64,000 nt of DNA from positions 1 through 64,000 of the forward strand of contig JBFLWY010000013.1 of assembly GCA_040757355.1 (NCBI GenBank), read 5' to 3'. Source of the DNA: DTYU01 sp040757355 (GTDB taxonomy: Bacteria; Bacillota; Desulfotomaculia; Desulfotomaculales; Ammonificaceae). The translations under genes and the position numbers were made by a program. Each line of letters starts with the position of its first letter. Within the stretch, counting starts at the first letter, position 1. Positions 52,163 through 60,687 of the stretch are shown one piece after another. The notes beneath the pieces are model-generated. The model was given only the letters and a program-made list of their open reading frames with translations. It had not been told where the DNA came from and made no database searches.

Positions 52163-53962
52163 ATGTTGGACCGGGTCATAGGAAACCGGTACAAAATCGT
52201 ACAGGAACTCGGCGGTGGCGGCATGGCCGTGGTCTACCTCGGTCGGGATCTGAAACTCAACCGCCATGTGACGATAAAGGTGTTGCGCGATGAGTATGCG
52301 CGTGATGAAGACTTTATCCGCCGTTTCAGGCAGGAGGCCCGTTCAGTGGCCAGCCTGTCGCACCCAAACATCGTAAGCGTTTTTGACGTCGGCCGTGATG
52401 ACGGTATCCATTATCTTATTATGGAATATGTTGAAGGTCGTAACCTCAAGTCTCTGATCAAAGAAGGAAAGATAAGTTTAAACTTTGCCATACAGATAGC
52501 CCTCAGTATTTGTGAAGCGCTGGATCACGCGCATAAACGCGGGATAGTCCATAGAGATGTTAAGCCCCACAATATCCTGATCACCCCTGAAGGCAGGGCT
52601 AAACTGACCGATTTTGGCATCGCCCGCGCCGTAAGCAGCGGCACCGTCTCGGCAACAAAAGCCCTTTTGGGTTCGGTGCAGTACATCTCCCCGGAACAAG
52701 CACGAGGCGAGCCTGCGGACACCCGGTCCGATATATACTCCCTTGGTGCGGTGTTATATGAAATACTAACCGGGAGACCGCCGTTTTCAGGGGAAAACCC
52801 GGTCGCTGTGGCGATAAAGCACATTCAGGACAACCCTGCACCGGTCAATCAGGTCAACCCAGAGGTGCCTCATGCCCTGGCAACCATTGTCGAAAAGTCG
52901 ATGGCAAAAAACCCTAATCTCCGCTACCAATCCGTGTCTGCTATGGCCGACGACCTTAAGAACCTGTTCAACGGGCTGTCCAATGACGACAGTCCTACCA
53001 GAACGCTTAATAGAACACTGCGAAAGCGCCGTTTGAAACCCGCAGGCTACATCACCCTCGGCCTGTTTTTTACGTTTTTGTTCATCGCCGGGTGGTGGGG
53101 ACTTAAATGGTACGTTAACGTTCCAGAGGTCTCGGTGCCGGACGTCCAGGGGATGACGGTAGAAGAAGCAGAACAAATCCTTGATGCTGCCGGTTTGCGG
53201 TACCAGTTACAAGAAATCAACAGTTCAGAAGTAGAAAAAGGGGCGGTTATAAAGCAGGACATCGAACCCGGTAGCAAGGTTAAAAGAGAGCGCTTGATAA
53301 CCTTGCTTGTAAGCCTGGGGCCCCAAATGTTTACCGTACCGGACGTTCGCAGTAAGTTGCTCCAGGATGCCGAGTTAATCCTGGTCAACGAAGGTTTTGT
53401 AGTCGGTACGAAAAAAGAAGTGTTCCACGATAATGTCACCGAAGGTCTGGTTATCAGTCAAAACCCGCTTCCGGGCACGTCTAGGCCGAAAGACAGCCCC
53501 GTTAACCTTGTTATAAGCAAAGGCCCGCAACCTGTCCTGAAACCCGTGCCTGATCTTATCGGCCTTGTGCTTGCGGCTGCTAAAGAAAAACTCAACCAGA
53601 CAGGTTTTGTTCTGAGTGATAATATTAAAAGACAAGAAAGTGCGGAGTACCTCCCGGGTTATGTTTGTTCCCAAAACCCGGCGGCAGGAACGGAACTTGA
53701 GGCCGGAAAAACGGTTGAGGTTACTGTCAGCAACGGCCCGGGGCCGATTCCTAAAGAGGCCACAGTCTATCTTCCAGTCCCAGATGATGGGCGGGAGCAC
53801 GCGGTTCGTATTACCATAAACGATGCGCGCGGTTTAACGGAAGCTTACAATAGCACTCATGCAGCAGGAGAGCGTGTCGTCCAGCCCGTTACATATTACG
53901 GAGAAGCTACAATACGCGTCTATCTTGACAACGAAATGGTCCGGGAACAAACCCTATCGTGA
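52163..53962 (+). CDS. prkC: PASTA-domain serine/threonine protein kinase (PrkC/StkP)
   Basis: 599 residues from ATG 52163. The kinase domain (about 8-270) has GGGGMAVVYLG, VTIKVL (catalytic Lys), VHRDVKPHNIL and DFGIARA. A membrane helix (about 294-314) leads to three extracellular PASTA repeats beginning at VPDVQG, VPDVRS and VPDLIG, then a C-terminal 75-residue extension. It senses peptidoglycan fragments or lipid II. The only good Shine-Dalgarno (GGAAGGAG, 52141-52148) is 14 nt upstream, an unusually long distance; a hairpin repeat precedes it. Confidence 0.95.
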   Translation: MLDRVIGNRYKIVQELGGGGMAVVYLGRDLKLNRHVTIKVLRDEYARDEDFIRRFRQEARSVASLSHPNIVSVFDVGRDDGIHYLIMEYVEGRNLKSLIKEGKISLNFAIQIALSICEALDHAHKRGIVHRDVKPHNILITPEGRAKLTDFGIARAVSSGTVSATKALLGSVQYISPEQARGEPADTRSDIYSLGAVLYEILTGRPPFSGENPVAVAIKHIQDNPAPVNQVNPEVPHALATIVEKSMAKNPNLRYQSVSAMADDLKNLFNGLSNDDSPTRTLNRTLRKRRLKPAGYITLGLFFTFLFIAGWWGLKWYVNVPEVSVPDVQGMTVEEAEQILDAAGLRYQLQEINSSEVEKGAVIKQDIEPGSKVKRERLITLLVSLGPQMFTVPDVRSKLLQDAELILVNEGFVVGTKKEVFHDNVTEGLVISQNPLPGTSRPKDSPVNLVISKGPQPVLKPVPDLIGLVLAAAKEKLNQTGFVLSDNIKRQESAEYLPGYVCSQNPAAGTELEAGKTVEVTVSNGPGPIPKEATVYLPVPDDGREHAVRITINDARGLTEAYNSTHAAGERVVQPVTYYGEATIRVYLDNEMVREQTLS

Positions 53963-53975
53963 CAGGGGTGACATT

Positions 53976-54848
53976 TTGGCGATAGGGCAGGTAGTGAGAT
54001 TACACGGCGGGTTTTATTATGTAGTATCACACGACTCAGGAGAAATACAAGAGTGTATCCGCCGTGGCCGGCTGTCGAAGGAACGGCTGCTTGTGGGCGA
54101 CTACGTCGTAATCTGTGAGGTCGCACCCGGGAAATGCACCATTGAAGAGTTACTCCCGCGCAGGACGAAGCTTATCCGCCCGCCCGTAGCCAACACCGAT
54201 CAGAGTATTATCGTTTTTTCATTGCGCGATCCAAAGCCCGATTTTAAGCTACTGGACCGTTTCCTGCTGATCAGCGCTGCGGCCTTGATTGAACCGGTAA
54301 TCTGTTTTAATAAATCTGACCTGGCACCCGTATCCACTTATCCAAAGCAGTTCGAAGCATATAACGGCGCAGGCTACCGCATCGTCGTAACCAGTGCCAA
54401 AACGGGGGAAGGTATCGATGGATTGCGTGCAGCACTAGCTGGGCGCATTACGGTAATTGCAGGTCCATCAGGGGTAGGAAAGACCAGCCTTTTAAACGCA
54501 ATCCAACCGGGTCTGAAACTCAAGACCGGTGAAATAAGCAAGAAAACGGGCCGGGGACGCCACATTACGCGTCTGGTCGAACTGATCCCGTTGTACGGCG
54601 GGGGATTTGTTGTAGACACGCCGGGGTTTACCCGGTTGAATCTGCCGGATATTGAGACGGCAACGCTTTCGCGCTACTTCCCGGAGATAAATCGATTCAG
54701 CGGCAGATGCCGTTTTAACAACTGTTTACATAACACAGAGCCTGATTGTGCAGTACGAAAAGCGGTTGGCGACGGACGGATACCGTCATTTCGCTACCGT
54801 CATTATCAGAGCTTACTTGCAGAAATAAGTGAAAGGGTAAGGAGATGA
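53976..54848 (+). CDS. rsgA: Ribosome small subunit-dependent GTPase RsgA
   Basis: 290 residues from TTG 53976. Circularly permuted GTPase: OB-fold first, then G4 FNKSD near 109, G1 GPSGVGKTSLLN near 165 and G3 VDTPGFTRL near 215, ending in a zinc-binding domain (CRFNNCLHNTEPDC). It matures the 30S subunit. Longer in-frame readings overlap prkC. The stop overlaps rpe (ATGA). Confidence 0.94.
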   Translation: MAIGQVVRLHGGFYYVVSHDSGEIQECIRRGRLSKERLLVGDYVVICEVAPGKCTIEELLPRRTKLIRPPVANTDQSIIVFSLRDPKPDFKLLDRFLLISAAALIEPVICFNKSDLAPVSTYPKQFEAYNGAGYRIVVTSAKTGEGIDGLRAALAGRITVIAGPSGVGKTSLLNAIQPGLKLKTGEISKKTGRGRHITRLVELIPLYGGGFVVDTPGFTRLNLPDIETATLSRYFPEINRFSGRCRFNNCLHNTEPDCAVRKAVGDGRIPSFRYRHYQSLLAEISERVRR

Positions 54849-55507
54849 CAACCTTGGTTAAAATTGCTCCCTCAATCTTATCTGCCGACTTTGCGCGCCT
54901 GGCGGAGAGTGTTTTAAAGGTGGAAAGTGCAGGCGCATCCTACCTGCACATTGATGTTATGGACGGTCATTTTGTACCCAATATAACAATCGGTCCTCCT
55001 GTTGTCGCCGCTTTACGCCCTTACACAAGGATGGTGTTCGATGTCCACCTGATGGTTGCCGCACCCGAGCGGTACCTTTCCGATTTTATTCGCGCGGGAG
55101 CAGATATCCTCACCGTCCATGCAGAGGCCTGTCTGCATTTACACCGGACTTTAGGTGCCATTCGTGAACAGGGTATAAGGGCGGGGGTAGCGCTCAATCC
55201 AGCCACGCCTCCCCAGGCGGTCGAGTATGTCTTAGACCTTGTAGACCTGGTCCTGGTAATGACTGTAAACCCCGGTTTTGGCGGGCAGCGGTTTATTCCA
55301 GAAATGGTGCAAAAGATTGCCTACCTTCGAACCCTTATTGACCGCAAAGGGATGAAAGTTGAAATTGAAGTTGACGGTGGTATCAACCCGGAAACAGCCG
55401 CTGCTGTAATGGACGCCGGCGCAGATGTCCTTGTTGCCGGCTCGGCAGTATTCCTTTCAGAAAACCCCGCAGAGGCAGTAAAAAGGCTCCTCTGCCAATC
55501 CCGCTAG
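54845..55507 (+). CDS. rpe: Ribulose-phosphate 3-epimerase
   Basis: 220 residues, TIM barrel. KIAPSILSADFARLAE, HIDVMDGHFVPNITIG, VFDVHLMV, TVNPGFGGQRFI and EVDGGINPETA are all conserved. It interconverts ribulose-5-P and xylulose-5-P. ATG 54845 follows AAGGAG and overlaps rsgA. Confidence 0.96.
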   Translation: MTTLVKIAPSILSADFARLAESVLKVESAGASYLHIDVMDGHFVPNITIGPPVVAALRPYTRMVFDVHLMVAAPERYLSDFIRAGADILTVHAEACLHLHRTLGAIREQGIRAGVALNPATPPQAVEYVLDLVDLVLVMTVNPGFGGQRFIPEMVQKIAYLRTLIDRKGMKVEIEVDGGINPETAAAVMDAGADVLVAGSAVFLSENPAEAVKRLLCQSR

Positions 55508-55527
55508 TGATAGTTTTCTCATAATCA

Positions 55528-55557
55528 TTGACACCCGCGCAGTAACTCCAGTACAAT
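55528..55557 (+). promoter_or_regulatory. Candidate sigma-A promoter upstream of rex
   Basis: TTGACA (55528-55533), 18-nt spacer, TACAAT (55552-55557). It is the best promoter-like pattern in the gap after rpe. Confidence 0.55.
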
Positions 55558-55701
55558 AATGGCAGTTTATTGTCTGTTTCGGCTTCAAGTTATGTAAGCT
55601 ATCACTTAAGATTTGTTTTCGGTGAAGTTCTAACGTCTTCATCCGGCTATGCAATTTACTCGGCCGAAGCTGTTTGGTGGTGTGTTTAAGGGTGAAAACG
55701 T

Positions 55702-55719
55702 TTGAGCAATATTGCACAA
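55702..55719 (+). promoter_or_regulatory. Candidate Rex operator
   Basis: TTGAGCAATATTGCACAA is an 18-bp palindrome with one mismatch between its half-sites. It has the outline of the Rex operator (TTGTG..CACAA) and lies 83 nt before the rex start, where autoregulation is common. Confidence 0.6.
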
Positions 55720-55801
55720 ATTCTGAACAGTAGTCCCAGCACGGCTGGATTCGGGAGATGCAGTTCCGATGTCCGAGATCTGCTGGTAAGGAGGCATCGT
55801 A

Positions 55802-56464
55802 TTGAAGGTATTGCGCGTTCCGGAGGCGACCGTAAGCAGGTTATCGATTTACTCCCGGTTTCTTGAGAGACTGGACAAAAACGGTGTGACCACTGTTTCC
55901 TCCAACGAAATCGCGAAAGGTGTTGGCGTAAGTCCGGCCCAAGTTCGTAAAGACCTGGCTTATTTTGGCGAGTTCGGGACCCGCGGAGTAGGTTACAACG
56001 TTAAAGACCTCATTCATTACATCTTGAAAATTTTAGGGCTTACGCGTTCCTGGCCGGTGATACTGGTGGGTGCGGGGAATTTGGGTACCGCACTCTGTGC
56101 ATACCGCGGTTTCCGGGACCGTGGGTTTAATATTGTTGCCGTCTTTGACAATGACCTCTTAAAGATAGGGAAGCGGATTCAAGACTTGGAGGTGCTTCCT
56201 GTAGAGCGTGTGCCCGAAGTGGTGGCCGAATACGGGGTTCGTATCGGTATCATCACCGTTCCCCAGTCGGGTACGCAGGGAGTGGCTGACCTTTTAGTAA
56301 AGAACGGTATCGAGGCCCTACTGACGTTCGGTCCGGCCGTCGTTCAAGTTCCTGAACATGTTATCGTACGAAATGTTGACCTTTCCATCAAGTTGGAGAT
56401 TCTGACTTTCAATCTTGCGTTTCGAGAACTTCACCCCTCCTATTTGTTTGAGCCGAAAGGATAA
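55802..56464 (+). CDS. rex: Redox-sensing transcriptional repressor Rex
   Basis: 220 residues from TTG 55802 with AAGGAGG upstream. The winged-helix N-terminus (TVSSNEIAKGVGVSPAQVRKD-type block near residues 34-54) precedes a Rossmann domain with VILVGAGNLGTALCAY near 90 and VFDNDLLKIGKRI near 117. Rex senses NADH/NAD+ and represses fermentation and hydrogen-linked genes. It is monocistronic or leads a short unit with the LOG-like gene 5 nt downstream. Confidence 0.95.
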   Translation: MKVLRVPEATVSRLSIYSRFLERLDKNGVTTVSSNEIAKGVGVSPAQVRKDLAYFGEFGTRGVGYNVKDLIHYILKILGLTRSWPVILVGAGNLGTALCAYRGFRDRGFNIVAVFDNDLLKIGKRIQDLEVLPVERVPEVVAEYGVRIGIITVPQSGTQGVADLLVKNGIEALLTFGPAVVQVPEHVIVRNVDLSIKLEILTFNLAFRELHPSYLFEPKG

Positions 56465-56469
56465 AGCAG

Positions 56470-56940
56470 GTGCCGGCAAGAATTTGCTACGTGGCAGTTG
56501 TAGGATCAGCCAGTTGTACGCCCGAAGTTGCGGAGTTGGCTTACCAGGTCGGGTTTGAACTCGCGAGACGCAATGCAGTATTGCTTTGCGGCGGTAGGGA
56601 AGGAGTAATGGCTGCTGCGGCGCGCGGCGCCCGCGATGGAGGCGGGCTGGCGGTAGGTATTTTGCCCGGTACGGACAGGTCGGAGGGAAATCCCTATCTT
56701 GACATAGCCCTGCCGACGGGTCTGGGAGACGCACGGAATGCAGTTATCGCCTGTGCCGCGGACGCCGTAATTGCAGTCAGCGGTGGATATGGAACGCTTT
56801 CCGAAGTCGCGCTGGCCCTAAAAAAAGGAAAAACAGTAATCACTCTCTCCTTTGCTTTTCCCGAAATACCCGGCGTTTATCCGGCAGAAACCCCCTTTGA
56901 GGCAGTAGAACTCGCGCTTAACAAAACTCCGAAACGCTGA
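56470..56940 (+). CDS. TIGR00725 family LOG-like (lysine decarboxylase-type fold) protein
   Basis: 156 residues from GTG 56470. The motif GGREGVMAAAARGARDGGG near 42 and VSGGYGTLSEVALALKKGK near 98 resemble the PGGxGTxxE site of LOG-type nucleotide phosphoribohydrolases, with Gly-Tyr replacing Pro-Gly-like residues. Substrate is unknown; nucleotide binding is probable. Its 3' end overlaps the convergent diguanylate cyclase gene by 23 nt. Confidence 0.82.
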   Translation: MPARICYVAVVGSASCTPEVAELAYQVGFELARRNAVLLCGGREGVMAAAARGARDGGGLAVGILPGTDRSEGNPYLDIALPTGLGDARNAVIACAADAVIAVSGGYGTLSEVALALKKGKTVITLSFAFPEIPGVYPAETPFEAVELALNKTPKR

Positions 56941-58774
56941 TCCTGTTGTCATCCGATACGGTTAGGAATACCGGTTTGCCTTTCGGCCCTTCCTTATAAG
57001 CTACTACCATGTTCTTGCCCATCAGTTTCGCGTGGTACATTGCTTCGTCCGCACGGTGAATCAGGTCTTGACCGGTAAGGGCCGTTCCTGGTGAATACTG
57101 TGCTACCCCCAGGCTTACTGTAAGCGAAATATGATCGCCCGAATTGTGATTAACCTTAGTGGCGGCCGCCATATACCGGATTTTTTCAGCTACATTCATT
57201 GCGCCCTCGAGTGTTGTTGACGGTAGTACAATAATGAACTCTTCGCCACCGTACCGGACCATAAGATCAACTTCGCGGAGCGTTGCCTTAGTGTTCTCGG
57301 CAACCTTTGCTAATACTTTGTCGCCGACCTCATGTCCGTAGGTGTCGTTTATTTGCTTGAACTGGTCTATATCAAAGAAAATTAGGCTGAAGGGTTCCTG
57401 CCTCCGGTTGGCCTGGGCGATTTGCTGCGAAAAATACCCTTCGAGGAATCGTCTGTTGTACAAACTTGTGAGCGGGTCCGTCAGGGAGAGGTGCCGGTTG
57501 AGCTCGTTCAGCCTCAGGTTTGCGATCATTGCGGAAGTAATCGAAATGTAACCCTCAATGGTATTTCTGGTATCCGGATCAAAAAAGTCCGGTAAGCGGC
57601 TCGCTATTTTCACCCACCCAAGCGCCTGTCCGCCTACCGTAAGCGGGTAACACGCATAGCTTTTAATTTGTGGATCGGTACTATTCGCGAAGCGACATCC
57701 AAGGTCGTCGTTTGCGTTTTGTACCACATATGGGTTCAATACCCTAAATGCCGGGCATAGTTCAATCTCGCGGAACACGAGCAGGTTAAAACGCGCAACC
57801 GGTTCAGAGTAGTATTCTTCCTCCCCGGAGGGACGGGAATAATAAGAAACTACCCGGCCAAGACGGTGCCCTTCATCTATTAAAACAACGATTATTTCGT
57901 CAACTCCCAGCCTTTTCAGGTAATAGACAAGGAGCTGGTACGCTTCCTCCTCTTTTAACAGGGCCACCGCGCGCATCCCGAATTTGGTAAGGTTTTGTAA
58001 ACGGTTAAACGTTTCTTTGATATCCGTTCTCATTCGCTCAACCGATTCCACAATTCCTTCATACTCTACAAAGCGCGGGGGTTCGAGCGGGCGATCATAA
58101 TCCCCCAGTGCAACCGCCTTCAAAGTCTTTGAAACGTTACGCAGAGGGCTGAACCATTGTGTAAAAGCTGCACTCGTGAGCAGACCGAGAATCAGAAGAA
58201 TGAACGCGAGAACCAAGACTTTACTCAGCATCAGCTTCTCAACCAGTTCCTGAATCTGGGTTTGCGGTGTACCCACATAAAGCATCCCGATTACTTCACC
58301 GTCCGCATTCCTGAGCGGCCGGTAAGCAGTCTGGTATGGTTGTCCGACAACGATAGCCTTTCCGTAATAATCGTTTCCCCCGGCTAATACCGCCATTCGT
58401 ACCGGCTCAGATACGCGCGTTCCGACTGCCGGTTTCCCGGACGGTCCGGGGACTGTGGTGGCGATGCGCACGTCATGGAGAAAAATCGTGCATGTGTCTC
58501 CGGTCAACTCGGTGATCCGGTTTACAATCGGATTGTCGTTCATCAGCACACCGCCTTTATAGAGGCGGTCGCCTTTAGCCTCCCAGTGACCGGGATAGAG
58601 AACGTCAATCAACTGCACCGCCATAGCGAGGTCACTTTTAGCTTTGCTTACCGCGCCTTGTTCCGCGCAACCCTTGAGGATGTAAATCGTGGCAATGGAA
58701 GCTGCGAAGGCATATACTGCCAGGCTGATTACCAGCAGTGCCAGAACCTGGTTGCGCAATGATCGAAGCGGCAT
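56918..58774 (-). CDS. Membrane-bound diguanylate cyclase with single-Cache sensor, HAMP, GAF-like and GGDEF domains
   Basis: 618 residues. Two membrane helices (about 9-32 and 182-205) bracket an extracytoplasmic Cache-type sensor (about 35-175, with YQTAYRPLRNADGEVIGMLYVG). A HAMP segment (about 207-260), a GAF-like domain (about 270-420) and a GGDEF domain (about 440-600) follow; the active site is RYGGEEFIIVLPS near 534 and the inhibitory I-site REVD lies five residues before it, so product inhibition is likely. It makes cyclic di-GMP in response to an unknown external ligand. On the opposite strand to its neighbours and probably monocistronic. Confidence 0.92.
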   Translation of the reverse strand: MPLRSLRNQVLALLVISLAVYAFAASIATIYILKGCAEQGAVSKAKSDLAMAVQLIDVLYPGHWEAKGDRLYKGGVLMNDNPIVNRITELTGDTCTIFLHDVRIATTVPGPSGKPAVGTRVSEPVRMAVLAGGNDYYGKAIVVGQPYQTAYRPLRNADGEVIGMLYVGTPQTQIQELVEKLMLSKVLVLAFILLILGLLTSAAFTQWFSPLRNVSKTLKAVALGDYDRPLEPPRFVEYEGIVESVERMRTDIKETFNRLQNLTKFGMRAVALLKEEEAYQLLVYYLKRLGVDEIIVVLIDEGHRLGRVVSYYSRPSGEEEYYSEPVARFNLLVFREIELCPAFRVLNPYVVQNANDDLGCRFANSTDPQIKSYACYPLTVGGQALGWVKIASRLPDFFDPDTRNTIEGYISITSAMIANLRLNELNRHLSLTDPLTSLYNRRFLEGYFSQQIAQANRRQEPFSLIFFDIDQFKQINDTYGHEVGDKVLAKVAENTKATLREVDLMVRYGGEEFIIVLPSTTLEGAMNVAEKIRYMAAATKVNHNSGDHISLTVSLGVAQYSPGTALTGQDLIHRADEAMYHAKLMGKNMVVAYKEGPKGKPVFLTVSDDNRISVSEFC

Positions 58775-58956
58775 GTTGCGACTCCCTTAGACAGCATCTG
58801 ACAGACAAGACTTGAGTATATTTTAAACCAGAATTCACCAGTTTTCAAGTATTTATTACCAGCGCATCCATGAAAACTCAGGCTTGCGGTATAATTTCTA
58901 ACCGTAGATTCGTCAAGCAAACAGGTAAACTTCAGGGATACAAACCAACACACCCC

Positions 58957-58985
58957 TTGACTTTACCTGAACTTTGGGAGATAAT
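58957..58985 (+). promoter_or_regulatory. Promoter of tRNA-Pro
   Basis: TTGACT (58957-58962), 17-nt spacer, GATAAT (58980-58985); start about 10 nt before the tRNA. Confidence 0.7.
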
Positions 58986-59001
58986 TTATTACTGTATAGG
59001 G

Positions 59002-59079
59002 CGGGATGTAGCTCAGCTTGGCGAGAGCGCACGGTTCGGGACCGTGAGGTCGCAGGTTCAAATCCTGTCATCCCGACCA
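59002..59079 (+). tRNA. tRNA-Pro (anticodon CGG)
   Basis: Acceptor CGGGATG (59002-59008) pairs with CATCCCG (59069-59075), followed by encoded ACCA. The anticodon stem CACGG/CCGTG carries loop TTCGGGA, so the anticodon is CGG, reading CCG. The T-arm has the standard GGTTCAAATCC loop, and the D-arm GTAGCTCAGC..GAGAGC. Isolated single tRNA between the diguanylate cyclase and adk. Confidence 0.96.
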
Positions 59080-59143
59080 TTTTTAGGTTTATTTTAGTAC
59101 CGGATTTCACAAAAAAACAAACAATTTTAAAGGAGGGGGAGAC

Positions 59144-59788
59144 GTGAATCTGCTTATCATGGGGCCGCCAGGCGCCGGCAAAGGGACGCAAGCTGTTGAG
59201 GTGGTAAAAGAATTAAAGATTCCGCATATTTCTACAGGGGACATGTTGCGCGAGGCGGTAAAACAGGGCACCGAAATGGGGAAAAAGGCAAAAGAGTATA
59301 TGGACAAAGGCCAGCTTGTCCCGGACGAAGTGATCATCGGCGTCGTAAAGGAGCGCATAGCGCAGCCCGATTGCAAGGTCGGTTTTCTGCTCGACGGTTT
59401 TCCGCGCACACTACCGCAGGCCGAAGCCCTGGACGTGAGCCTCAAAGAACTGGGGATCAAACTCGACGGGGTAATCAACATTAGAGTACCCCGGGAGAAG
59501 ATCGTAGCGCGCATTACAGGACGGCGTGTATGTCGCTCTTGCGGCGACACCTACCACGTCAAGAACAAGCCGCCTAAGGAAGAGGGTAAGTGTGACAAGT
59601 GCGGCGGTGAACTTTACCAGCGGAGTGACGATACCGAGGAAACAGTAAACAAGCGGCTTGACGTATATGAAGCACAAACCCAGCCGCTCCTCGACTATTA
59701 CGGAAAGCAAGGCCTCGTATTAGACATCAATGGTGATCAGGCAATTGATAAGGTTCTCCAGGATGTTTTAGCGGTACTAAAGAAATAA
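59144..59788 (+). CDS. adk: Adenylate kinase, zinc-lid type
   Basis: 214 residues from GTG 59144 after GGAGGGGGAG. P-loop MGPPGAGKGTQAVEV near 5, DGFPRTLPQAEAL near 84, and a LID with four Cys (CRSCGDTYHV and CDKCGGELY, about 128-155) that bind zinc, as in Gram-positive Adk. It maintains adenine nucleotide balance. Unusually for Firmicutes, it is not in a ribosomal protein operon here; a second copy elsewhere cannot be excluded. A terminator follows. Confidence 0.95.
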   Translation: MNLLIMGPPGAGKGTQAVEVVKELKIPHISTGDMLREAVKQGTEMGKKAKEYMDKGQLVPDEVIIGVVKERIAQPDCKVGFLLDGFPRTLPQAEALDVSLKELGIKLDGVINIRVPREKIVARITGRRVCRSCGDTYHVKNKPPKEEGKCDKCGGELYQRSDDTEETVNKRLDVYEAQTQPLLDYYGKQGLVLDINGDQAIDKVLQDVLAVLKK

Positions 59789-59818
59789 TGCCCGGTAATT
59801 GATACTTGTTCAGCCTCG

Positions 59819-59848
59819 TTGACAGTTTTAAGCCTTCAATGATATAGT
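59819..59848 (+). promoter_or_regulatory. Candidate promoter for the HAD-family gene
   Basis: TTGACA (59819-59824), 18-nt spacer, TATAGT (59843-59848). The -10 directly abuts the adk terminator hairpin, so the transcript would begin inside the hairpin. Confidence 0.5.
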
Positions 59849-59886
59849 AAGGCCGAGCTTCGCAGAAGTTTGGCCTTGCTTGTTTT
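59849..59886 (+). terminator. Terminator after adk
   Basis: AAGGCC (59849-59854) and GGCCTT (59872-59877) close a hairpin with an inner CTT/AAG pairing and are followed by GCTTGTTTT. Confidence 0.7.
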
Positions 59887-59930
59887 AGCCACCTCATGTG
59901 CATTCCGGCCCATGATGATGGGGGGAGAGT

Positions 59931-60401
59931 ATGCTCCGGATTGATATTCCCGGACGGGGAGCATTTGAACTTAAACATATCGTGCTTGATTTTAACGGTA
60001 CGTTTGCACGCGACGGTGCAGTGCTTCCGGGAGTAGTCGAGCGGCTGAACGCGCTAAGCGAAAACCTGAGCGTTCATATTTTTACCGCGGATACGTTCGG
60101 CACCGCAAAAGAAGCGTGCGCGGCCATTAACGGTACGACGCAAGTGGTCACCAGCCAGGTTGTCGGGCCGGAAAAGGAAAAGTACATCGAGCAACTGGGC
60201 GCCGCCGGCGTGGTCGCAGTCGGTAACGGGGCCAATGACGCTTTAATGCTCCGGCGCGCCGTACTGGGAATCATGGTGCTTGGACCGGAAGGAGCAGCGG
60301 CGGAAGCTTTTCACGCTGCCGATGTCTTGGTTAGGGACATTAACGACGGCCTCGACCTGTTGTTAAATCCCAAGCGACTTGTAGCTACTCTGAGACGGTA
60401 G
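59931..60401 (+). CDS. HAD-superfamily hydrolase (soluble P-type-ATPase-like)
   Basis: 156 residues. HAD motif I LDFNGTFARDG near 19 (Asn in place of the second Asp), motif II IFTADTFG near 51, motif III Lys in GPEKEKYIEQLG and motif IV VGNGANDALMLRRA near 98. Similar to the phosphorylation domain of metal P-type ATPases without its membrane part. Substrate unknown. ATG 59931 behind GGGGGGAGA. Confidence 0.82.
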   Translation: MLRIDIPGRGAFELKHIVLDFNGTFARDGAVLPGVVERLNALSENLSVHIFTADTFGTAKEACAAINGTTQVVTSQVVGPEKEKYIEQLGAAGVVAVGNGANDALMLRRAVLGIMVLGPEGAAAEAFHAADVLVRDINDGLDLLLNPKRLVATLRR

Positions 60402-60501
60402 TCCACACATTCGTAGCAGGAACAGGTCATTTTCTGTCGAAAAACGACCCGAGAATTGTTTCGGAGTAATAGAATAATAAACCGGAAGGAGAGATTGGTT
60501 C

Positions 60502-60684
60502 ATGGAACGGCGCTGCATTCTTTGCGGGCGCAAATTTGAGACCGACGCCCTCGAAGATATACTGGCAAAAGAAGAAGAGGATATTTTTGAGACCCCCAAA
60601 AAGCCCGCTACGGTTTGTCCCCTGTGTCAGGCAAAGCTGAGGCACGAGGCGGAGGAGTCACAGAAAAACCCGAAACCGGTGTAA
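60502..60684 (+). CDS. Small zinc-ribbon protein (DUF2197-like)
   Basis: 60 residues. Two CxxC pairs, CILCGRKF near 5 and CPLCQAKL near 39, separated by an acidic stretch, form a probable zinc ribbon. It resembles small YlaI-type proteins; assignment to that family is tentative and function unknown. ATG 60502 follows AAGGAGAG. The full-length family 1 repeat begins just after the stop. Confidence 0.65.
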   Translation: MERRCILCGRKFETDALEDILAKEEEDIFETPKKPATVCPLCQAKLRHEAEESQKNPKPV

Positions 60685-60687
60685 TCA

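Larger units (their letters stand above)
55508..55801. other. Leader region upstream of rex
   Basis: 294 nt without a gene. A promoter at 55528-55557 would give a leader of about 235 nt; a palindromic Rex-type operator is at 55702-55719; an AAGGAGG site at 55789-55795 serves rex. Confidence 0.5.
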
